Positions 51,337 through 61,400 of a DNA stretch of 64,000 nucleotides are shown here, piece after piece. The notes beneath the pieces are model-generated. The model did no database searches and was not told where the DNA came from. It was given only the letters and a program-made list of their open reading frames with translations. The stretch is taken from NCBI RefSeq assembly GCF_000972845.2, contig NC_040013.1:3214642-3278641 (forward strand). The letters run 5' to 3'. Within the stretch, counting starts at the first letter, position 1; each line of letters opens with the position of its first letter. The translations under genes and the position numbers were made by a program. The DNA comes from Larimichthys crocea (taxonomy: Eukaryota; Chordata; Actinopteri; Sciaenidae).

Positions 51337-52185
51337 CAAAACTGTAACCACTGATTTATGGTGCTGACAGAATGTTTTTTGTTGGTGTGTTGTTTGTCAT
51401 GTGAGTGATTTGTTTATTGTATTTATGTTCATATGTTTTTTTGATGTTTTATGTCCTGCCAGGGACTGCGGATGAATACTACTGCACGTATCTCAGTCCA
51501 TAGGGGACTTGGCTGGGAACCGGAGGGTAGGGGCGGCCAAGTCCCACATGCGACCAAAACTAGTTTTGAATGTGGGACTGGGTAGCTGGAGAGGTGCCAG
51601 TTCACCTCCTCGGGCACTGCCATGGTGCCCTGCAAGGCACTGATCCCCCACAACCGCTCGCTGAGCGTCGTTCTCGGTGGGCTCCCATCACTCCACATCT
51701 CTCTTCTCCCATTTGCATGTCTACTGAGCCTTTGTACCTTGTACTTGCATGTGTGTCTGGGTTTTTAAAATGCATGTCAAAATAAATAGAGTGAAAAAAT
51801 AATTTCCCCATTGAGGGATAATAAAGTTATCTTCTTCTTCTAATTCTTCTTCTAACTTACCTGAGGCTAAACCTGGTACAATGCAATTAAATTGCAAATA
51901 TTATGTTTTAATTGTACCTGTCCCTAATACGTAAATCAGTGCAAAGGGTTTTATTATTATATATATTTATTATATATATATATATATTATTTATATTATA
52001 TGTATATGTGTGTGTGGTGTGTTGTGTGTGTTGTGTGTGCCCTCTGTCTGGTCTTTGTATATATATATATCTCTATATTTATTATAGTTTTTAATCAACA
52101 AAAATACCCATACATGCATGTTTGGGTGTGGGTGTTAAAGTTTAAATTTGCATTTTTTCAATTTGACCTCTAGTCCCATTAACTT
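51337..52185 (+). repeat. Second copy of the LINE tail, split by a SINE
   Basis: Bases 51337-51474 repeat 50874-51005 (gtcaaaactgtaaccactg to gactgcggatg). Bases 51856-52185 repeat 51010-51330 (cttacctgaggc onward, through the TATA run and 'gccctctg'). A SINE of about 370 bp sits between the two halves. The order implies tandem duplication of the LINE tail followed by SINE insertion. The second copy has several short losses. Confidence 0.75.
51480..51850 (+). mobile_element. tRNA-derived SINE inside the second LINE tail
   Basis: The head reads 'cagtccataggggacttggctgggaaccggaggg', the body has 'gctggagaggtgccagttcacctcct', and the 3' end is 'gagggataataaagttatcttcttcttc'. The same family occurs at 18170, 54003 and, reversed, 27990. 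The 5' region is rearranged relative to the 54003 copy. Confidence 0.75.
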
Positions 52186-52355
52186 TAATATATAATAAAC
52201 ATCAGACTGTCGCCAGTCAGATGTTGATGGGATTGACGGGGATTTAAAGCAGATGCAGCTGATCTGAGGTCTGCGTGGTGGGAGGTCTGCTCCCCCCCTA
52301 TCCCCCCTCCCCTCTCCCCTCTCTGAAGAGTCTCGCGAGAAGCCGCGAAGTTTCC

Positions 52356-52390
<35 letters not shown>
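52356..52390. repeat. (GT)n microsatellite in the rictor 5' UTR
   Basis: A pure GT run that ends about 15 bases upstream of the rictor ATG, so it probably lies in the transcript leader or core promoter. Confidence 0.95.
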
Positions 52391-52394
<4 letters not shown>

Positions 52395-52404
52395 TCCTGG
52401 AAAC

Positions 52405-55400
52405 ATGGCGGCCAGCTTCCGCGGCCGTCCTATCCGGAGTCTTCGGATGCGAGGTGAGCGTGAAAAACTCGACCCGGCGCCGCTCGTAGTGACCGGGCGG
52501 CGACAAAATAGAGTGTCCGAGCTGTGCGTTGAGCCCGGTGTGGCCGCTCACTGTGTCCGGTGTGTGTGTGTGTTTTTCTCTGACAGGTCGGAATGACAGC
52601 GGGGAGGAGAACGTACCGCTGGATCTGAGCAGAGGTAAGCACCGAGGAGGAGGAGGTGGAGGAGGTGGAGGAGGCTTCATCACATCCACACACAGCGATT
52701 AACGCTCAAAATGGATGCAAACAGCGAGACACGTGAAAACAAAACAAACAAAAAACAGTCGGTGCCCGGTTCTCCCGCTCGGTGTCGTCTTAATAACGCC
52801 GCCGCGATCACAACAACAAGGCGGCGAGAGGCTAACCGACTAGCCGAGTTAGCGTCAACGGCTAAACGGCTAAAAAACAACAACAACAACAACAACAACA
52901 GCCATGACGACGCTCTGCTGCTGTTATTGTTGTTGTTGTTGTTGTAACATTGTTGTGTTTTTTAGCCAAGACAGCTGTAAGTCGCTGGCTGTGTGAGATG
53001 TGTTTTTAAAGACTGTAGCGTCCACTAATCAGATGATCGGCGGTTCGATCCCCGGCTTCCCCCTCCCCAAAGTCTGCAAGGCAAAGATACTGAACCCCCC
53101 AGATTTTGCTCCCTGGATTAAAATTTGTGGCACAGTGATGAACACACTCAGATTTTAGCAGCATACCAGTTTGTTTACATGCTGCAGCGTCCTTTCTCTG
53201 TCTGTCTGTGTGTTAAACGAGTAATAAACAGGGGATATGTTGCACCTGAACGCAGCACAATCATTGGGCAAAGATACTGAACCCCATATTGCTCCCTGTG
53301 TAAGAGTGTCAGCTACATGACTGAATGTAAGTCTTAGTCGAGGGTGTGTTTTTTTGTTTTGTGGCACAGTGATGAACACAGTTTGTTTACATGCTGCAGC
53401 GTCCATTCTCTGTCTGTCTGTTAAAAGAGTAAAAACCAGGGGATATGTTGCACCTGAATGCAGCACAAAGGTTGTGCAACTGTAGGTTCAGGAGGTGAAG
53501 CGGTAGGTGGTTGTCCACTAATCATGATGATCGGTGGTTCGATCCCCAGCTCCTCCAGTGGGCAAGAAACTGAACCCCCCCCAAATTGCAAAATGAATAA
53601 ATGTAAATCTTAGTTTAGTAGCATTCAGGGTGTGTTTTTTGTTTTGTGGCACAGTGATGAACACAGTCAGTTTGTTTACACGTTGCAGCGTCCATTCTCT
53701 GTCTGTCTGTTAAACGATTAAAAAACCAGGGGATATGTTGCACCTGAATGCAGCATGGCTCAGGAGGTGAAGCGGTAGGTGGTTGTCCACTAATCATGAT
53801 GATTGCTGGTTCGATCCCCAGCTCCTCCAGTGGGCAAGAAACCGAACCCCTGGGTAAGCACAAGAGGGACAATATGTTCCACAAGGGATGGAGTATGTGT
53901 TTGCTTCATAACGATATATGTCACAAGTTTTTTTGTAACCTAAAACTGAAGACCAGACCGTGTTTGTGTCCCAAATGTTCAAGATTATGAAGCCCTAGGG
54001 AGGGTGGCAGTAGTAGTTCAGTCCATAGAGACTTTGCTCGGGAACCGGAGGGTGGCCGGTTCAAGTCCAAAGTATGGTGGTGGACTGGGAGAGGTGACAG
54101 TTCACCTCCTGGGCACTGCCGAGCCACCGAACTGGCTCTCCACCACCGCTCGCAGGACGCTGCTCATCACTTCACCATCTCTCTCCACGTTTTCATGTGA
54201 ACCATGCGTACATAAAACGTGTGTGTGAATTTCGGGTTAAAATAAAAATCAACGGCGTCGAACTGAGTGAAAAAATAATTCATAAAAGTATCTCCTCTTC
54301 TTCTTCTTCTTCCAAAACTTCACGCAGAGTCAGCTGTTTGTTTCTTGCACACATGTGTTCGAACTAGCCTAAACCCATTTGCAAGAAATGGCTGTCAGCT
54401 AATGGACCTCTGGTTATACCTGAGAGATTTATGCAGCATCACATTCTTCCAATCTAATATTACAGAGTACAGTTTTCTCTTGCAGATGAAAGTACATTTT
54501 GTTCTTGTTCAGTTAGACTGAATTAAGTCATTGCGGTAGATGTGTTAACTGATTTTTAATTTCGATTTCGATTTTTGTGTTTTGTGCAGAGCATCACGGT
54601 AAATAGTTGAAAGGAACTGAAAACGAAAAACACTTCCCTGCTCGAGTCTTGCTTTTACTGTCTAGACCTTGTTTTGACTGTCTACACCAAATTAGTTTGA
54701 CCAGCTAAACCAACTTCCTTCCTGCAACATATCATTTATGGTTCATGGAGCGTTATTATGGCAATACGGCTTAATGCTTGCCTTGGTTACATTGTATTTC
54801 CTTTTTTTTTTCCCTTTCTCCTGCAGAACCGTCAGAAAACTTCCGTGAAATCCTTCAAAATGTGGCCAAACCGCACGGAGTCAGTAACATGCGAAAACTG
54901 GGCCACCTGAACAACTTCATAAAGGTAATGCTGTGGCGTTATGATGCTTTCTCTTGTTTTAGGGCGGCGTTGACGACAACACAGTGAATTAGTGAAACTG
55001 CCAAAGCTGTTAAGTTGTTATCTTTCTGAAACACCGTCATCTTTCTGGAGCCGTGGCTACAAACTCACTGTTCAGATATCTGTCAGAGATCCGTCCCCCA
55101 CCCACACCCTCCTCATCGGTAGTGTCACCACCGACCTCTCCTTGATCTTCCTCTCTTGGGTGTTGCTGCCAGCAGGCCTAGCCGTGCCTGTCATTGTGAG
55201 GCTGACAGTGAATGTAACAGGAGCTCTAGGGATGTGAAAGCACTCTGACCTAATGTGCATCAAAAGCAGCACTCTGACTTTGAAACCTGGGATTTCTAAT
55301 GTTTGGTTATTGTTCTTATGAACCTCAGACACTTTTGTTTTGTCCGTAAATGCGTAAAAAGCTTTTCTTGAATCGTCTGGTACACACTGTACGATGTACA

Positions 55401-58400
55401 TCCAGACTTATCAAGTCAGTGAAAGCAAAATCGAAGATTCAAACAGGTGATCGTAGGTGGCATGAGGGTTAAAACGCTGAGACGAAGCTGAATGACTGGG
55501 CTGTGTTTGCAGCTGGAGGCTGCGATGTACAGATTTATTATTTGCAAATGAAAAAAAAGGAGGAAGAATTAGAGATTCAGGCAGTTTATTTCCTTACTGT
55601 GAGCGGCTGGAGAAGTTTCTTTAACCTCTTTTTCAAAAACAAGTGCAGATGGAAGTTATTTTCACGTATAAACAGCGGTTTTAGATTCTGTTGTTATTCT
55701 TAGTGTGGACGTGGTCTGCGATGGAGCAGCGACCTCTCCGGGGTGTTTTTCTGCCTTCGATCCAACACATACTCGCCAAAGTCTCCAGAAATAATTCCCC
55801 GTATTCGCCGTCCCTGACCACTGATTTTACACGTCGGCTGATTTCTGCCTTAAACCAGGTCTGACTGTCTGTCACATTTTGTCCAGCCGTTGACGTCCAT
55901 GCACCCGATAAGTGTTGGCCTTGTGCAGCTGGCGCTGTTAGCAGGCTTAAGGCTGAGTTGTGCGTCTGTAATCCGTGCACCTAACTCTCTTGTTTACAAC
56001 TGACAGGGAGGGTAATAGCCAAGATGACGTGTGTGTGTCTGTGTGTGTGTATACGTACGTCTGTTAGAGCACCGCGCTTCTGATTCCTTATAAGGGTTCC
56101 AGGACAGTGAGGGTGACCTAATCCCCCACAACACCCACCCACCCCCGGAGAGTGTCACATGCCCCTCTCTCTCCCCCGTCTACTCTCCCCCCTCCTCTTG
56201 CCTTCTTGGGCTCTGACATCACAGCTGGTTTAAACCCCCCTTACTCACCCATGCCACTCATCACCCGTCCCATCCTGAGCTGCTCCACGCTGCACGATGA
56301 CGGGACGTTTATGTCCAGGAATAATTGACAGTAAACTCATCTGTTCTAGACCGAACTACTTTGTTGGTGGCACGAAGCTGGCAGACGCAAAATGACGCCG
56401 AAGATTTATTGTTTTTATAATGAACTGCTTCTGCGTACATATATTTTTGAGTCTTGTACACACCAGCTGTGTGTGGGCCTCCGTTAATGATGGAGGACCT
56501 GCGCCGCGAAAAGTGGCAATTCACACTTAAAAACAGGTTTCATCACGAGGCCCCGGCACGGTGCAGAAAAAAACAGGAGCAAACAGTCGGCGGATACAAC
56601 AGAATTAGTCACTTCCAATCTGTCGCGTATCCAAACGGCCGCATAAACAACAAATGGTGAAGGTGACACAAGCCAACGCCCACTAGTGGACCTGCGAATG
56701 TGAACGTGTCGCCCCCGAACGCTTTGCGTTTTATAAACTCCGTCCACCAGCAGTGAGCATAACATCATCCCGTCACGATTCCCACTGCTCTAAAGAAGTC
56801 GGCATGTAAACAGACAAGTGGAAAAATACAACAAACACACCTGCGTGGCTGCTGCAGCAGGCCTGCAGGAAGCTGTTTGTTAGTTTGATGCTTTAACTCT
56901 GTCAGACTGTCAAACTTTTGGAGGGCGATGTTTTTAGGACTGACACAAATCTTCAAATCCAGACGATTCCACGATTTGACTTCAGCGCTGACGTCTTTCT
57001 TCTTCTTCTCCCACCACCCTTCCTGCCAGGTTTACTTCTGTCCTTCACGTTAATGCATTCCTTGTATGAACCAAGTCACTTATTTTGTGTCCTGTCTCTG
57101 TGTTCTAGCTGCTATGCAGCATCAGCCACCGTGAGGAAAACTTTGGGTTTACATACGAAGAAATCATCGTTTGGTAAGTGTCGTCACCGATGTGTTCTTT
57201 TCCACCGGCTTCTTATTTACACAGCATGAAATTGTAGAAAGATTGTACGTCGGGCGCCGTGAAAGAGTTCCCGATAGACTCAAACTGTTTGTTTTTTTAA
57301 CCCTCCAGTCTGCGACTAGCTCTACTGAATGAGGCTAAGGAAGTGCGTGCTGCAGGGTTGCGGTCGCTCCGCTACCTCATTAGAGACACCGCCGTGCTGC
57401 AGAAGGTCCTCAGACTACAGGTGGACTATTTGATAGCAAGGTGAGTGACACCTGTCGGGTGGAGAAGTCCAGCTGGATCAAACAAGATTCCTTTTTAAAG
57501 GGAGGTCAGCTCCTTTTTGAAACGTCGTGCTTCCGTCACACTTGTTATTCTCCTGCTGACACATTTCTGTTTCTCCTCCAGGCTGGACGGACATGACTAA
57601 TTATTTTTCTCTGCTTGTTTTTAGATGCATTGACATCCAACAGAGCAACGAGGGGGAGAGGACTCAGGCTCTGAGACTAGTCCGAAAGGTAATAATAATC
57701 TGTCTTTTTGTTTATCACATCTGCACCTCCTCTGTGATTCTTCCTCTAATTGATTCATTGTCGTGTCGTGAGAGAAACTTTCCCTCTGCTCTCGCTCTGC
57801 TCTCGCGCTATCACAGAGATCATCGGGTTAGCTGCAGTGTCATTGTGTGGACGGTTTGCACAAGTCTGCAGGCGAGGTTATTTATAGCTCTTTCTGTAGT
57901 TTACTGTAAACTCTCTTCACACATACCCCACAAACACACACACACACACACACACACATAGAGTCAGGGTCTGGTTTCAAGAAAGTACTATTGGCTATCC
58001 AGGCAGTAACACAAACCCTGTTTTCATTCCGTGACACATAGCCTCCCATCATTAAACACTGTTATCGCCTCTTGGATCATAAGTTGCGTGACGGTCAGAA
58101 AACATTCACTCACTGTTTGTCTATTTCAAGAATTGATCTTCCTTTTCTTAGAGGCCTTGAAAATAGAAAGCTTTGTAGTTATTTTTTTTTCTCCTCCGTT
58201 TGTCCAGACTTGTTCGATGACTCATGTTTTCCCTCCTCTACCTCTCTCCGTAGATTATCACTGTCAATGCCATGCTGTTCCCCACCTCTATCGCAAACTC
58301 TCTAATCGCCGTGGGCACCGACGGACTCCAGGAGAGAGACCGCATGGTCCGCGCAGCCATCGCCATCGTATGCGAGCTAGGTGAATACATAACTGTGCCC

Positions 58401-61400
58401 CCGATAGCTCACCTGGTACCTGGACCTTTGCTGCGCATCTCCCCCCCCCTCTCTCTCCTCACTTTCCTATCACTTTACAGCTGCTACTATCAAGTAAAGA
58501 CGTCAGACGTGGACTGAAATACCTTCAGTAATACGACAAGCCTCTAATATTTCTTTCTCGCTCGCTTTCTGCTCCCGTAGCCCTGAAGAACCCAGAGGTC
58601 GTGGCCAAACGGGGAGGCCTCAGCACCATCCTGAAGAGCGTGATCGACTGTCAGCTGAGTCGCATCAACGAAGCACTGATCACCACCGTCCTCCATCTAC
58701 TCAACCACCCACGTACTCGTCAGTACGTGCGTATTGACGTCGAGCTGGAGGTACGACGCACACACACAGATGTGAAATCAGTGGAAGCTGCTGTTTCTAA
58801 ATGAGTCATTCCAGTCAGGATTACTAGCTGTAGGTCGCCCCGTCTCTTACAGAAATCAGTTCCAGCATTCCTCTAAAGCATTGTGTGTAAACGGACACCT
58901 GCGGTCATAATAAGTCATAATATCTCCAACTATTATTATAACGAAGAGCTTTAAAGTCTGCCGTGTTTTGTACTCATCCATCTTTGGTGTGTGTGTTTGG
59001 TCCTCCAGCAAATCCTGGCGCCTTTCACAGATTTTCACTACCGTCACAACGCAGACACGGCTGAAGGGCAACTCAAGTGAGTGTATATGCGTGTGGGTGT
59101 GTGTATGCGTGTGTGTGTGGGGGGTATGAAGAGTATCACTGTTGCAGCAGAAACAAAAATACAGTGTTCTGACATTTGCCTCTTGTTTACCGTTTGCACT
59201 GTTCTCCTATATTGGTAACAGCATGCGTTGAGAAAGTTGAGGGCTTGTGTAGTGTTTATGTGATTCGAGCCTTGTTATATCGGGGCTGCTCGACTCGCCC
59301 GAGGAGGTGAAGCAGGCGAGGTCACAATAATCCTTTAAGTCACTCTGAAAGATCTTTTATTGATTCTCCTTGACTCGCTTTGATGTTTTTGCATTCGCAG
59401 TCTCTTTGTGAACGATCATAATGATGCTGCGTGATGGAACACGGCGTCCTGTGTGTGTGCACGCTAAAATAAAATCATAAAAGAGAGGCACCACCTTTGT
59501 GATCCGTTCTTGTCAGACCCATCTCTTCTGCGCAGTCCATTTTCCCCTCTAGTGTTGTTCGCTGTGCTCCTTATGAGATAGTGAGTCAGTTTTTCCATGG
59601 AGTATATTTCCTCAACAATGTCCAGCCACTGTCCTCGACTTGTAGGTTCACATTTCAGCCAGCTCCTTGTGGTGGGCCCTGTTTTTCCATGCAAGTATCA
59701 GGGTTTTGAAGAGATAGATGTCCTTTTGAATTATGTCAGTGGGTGCACAATCCGGGGATCCATGGGAATCTTGCAGCATAAAACACAAAAGAAATACAAA
59801 ATGAGCGAGTGATTGGCATTCAGCTGCCCACACTGTCTCCCCAATTGTTTATTTTTTATCTGAGATGTGATTAAAGATTATGTTCCTCCCTCTGAAAGCC
59901 AGTCACTCTTGGTGTTCTTGTTTTTAACGTGCGTTGTCGTGTTCACAGGGAGGACAGAGAGTCCCGCTTCTTGTCGAGTAGGATGGCCATAGTGGCGGCC
60001 TTCCGCTCCTGGTCTGGTAAGCACTTTTAACGAAGCGATGAATGAGTTACGAGTTTAGGATCGCTTTGTGTTTCAGTGTTGGAACGTAACTTAAACGTCT
60101 CTTTCTTTATTCAGGGATTATCAACCTATGCAAGGCTGGAAACTCTGGAATCCAATCTTTAATTGGCTTACTTTGCATACCAAATATGGAAGTTAGGGTG
60201 AGTATCGAAACAGATGCACACAGACCAATAATGATTGCAGTCTTAGTGTTATGTTGGCATTCATTTCTATGGCCTAAACTACTCCACACCTTACACCTTA
60301 CACCAGCGATGACATGATCGACCCGTTGTTTTTAAGATGATACTTATCATTTGGATGATATGTAACATTTTCAACAACAACTTAGATTGAAGTTTCATAG
60401 ACTGGCTTTATTGGCTTGTCGTGAAACACACTTCATTCACAAGAGACAGAAACAAAATAAAACTCTGAAACCGTCTTGGTTAATCTTTCTACAGTTCCAA
60501 CAAACGCCAACTATGATTCCATCGAAACAAATCCTTAATCCACAAATTAACAAAATAAAATCTCCCCAAAAAGCAAAAAAAAACAACATCCAACGTTGGA
60601 CTCACAGGCAGTTACTGATAGCTGATATATATTTGTCCAAAGACATACTGCCTGAGATCAAATCCGATATTATTCATGTTTTCAGGGGATTCTGAGAAAA
60701 ACAAGGCTACTGTCGAGTAATTTGAGGATTGTGCCACACAGCAGTAACGCTGACATATTAGAAGTGCTCTTCTTGGTTGCTTGTGTTGTATCAAATGTGC
60801 ATGTGTATGTATCTGATGGCTCTGAAATGATTTGCCCTGCAGAAAGGCTTGTTGGAGGTGTTATACGAGATATTCAGGCTCCCTGTGCCCATTGTAACTC
60901 AAGACTTCACAGAGGCTCTTCTAAGTGTCGGTGAGTAATCCGTCTATGTATCTTGGTATCTAGTAAGTTGGGTGTCTCTACAATACTTTGGTGAGTCTGG
61001 TTTAATGAATCTTTCCTCTGGTCCTTCCTCAGACCCGGCCAGGTTCCAGGACACCTGGAGACTCTCTGATGGGTTTATTGCTGCTGAGGCCAAAGTCATC
61101 CTTCCCCATCGGGCCCGCTCCAGGTGGGAGATGATATGAGGGAATAGAAATAGAATAAGTTGAACAGAATGTAACAAATCATCTGTCGGTTCAGTGTCTA
61201 CATGATTTTTTCTTCCCCCCTTGTTTGCTTCATTAGGCCTGATCTGATGGACAACTACCTGGCATTCGTTCTGTCTGCCTTCATCACCAGTGGACTGTTA
61301 GAGGTGAGCTGATCACACACGTCTCACGTCTCTGATCAGCAGTTTTAAGGTTGCTATTAAAACATCCCGTCTCTGTCACCGCAGGGTATTGTTGAAGTTG

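Noticed and set aside
52135..52689. 184-codon minus-strand frame over the rictor first exons
   Set aside because: It is antisense to rictor exons 1-2 and is held open by the GT repeat and a GGA/GGT-rich tract.
54040..54075. tRNA-like A and B box sequences (also at 18.2, 53.0-53.9 kb)
   Set aside because: They are heads of SINEs: they recur with the same long non-tRNA tails and do not fold into closed cloverleaves.
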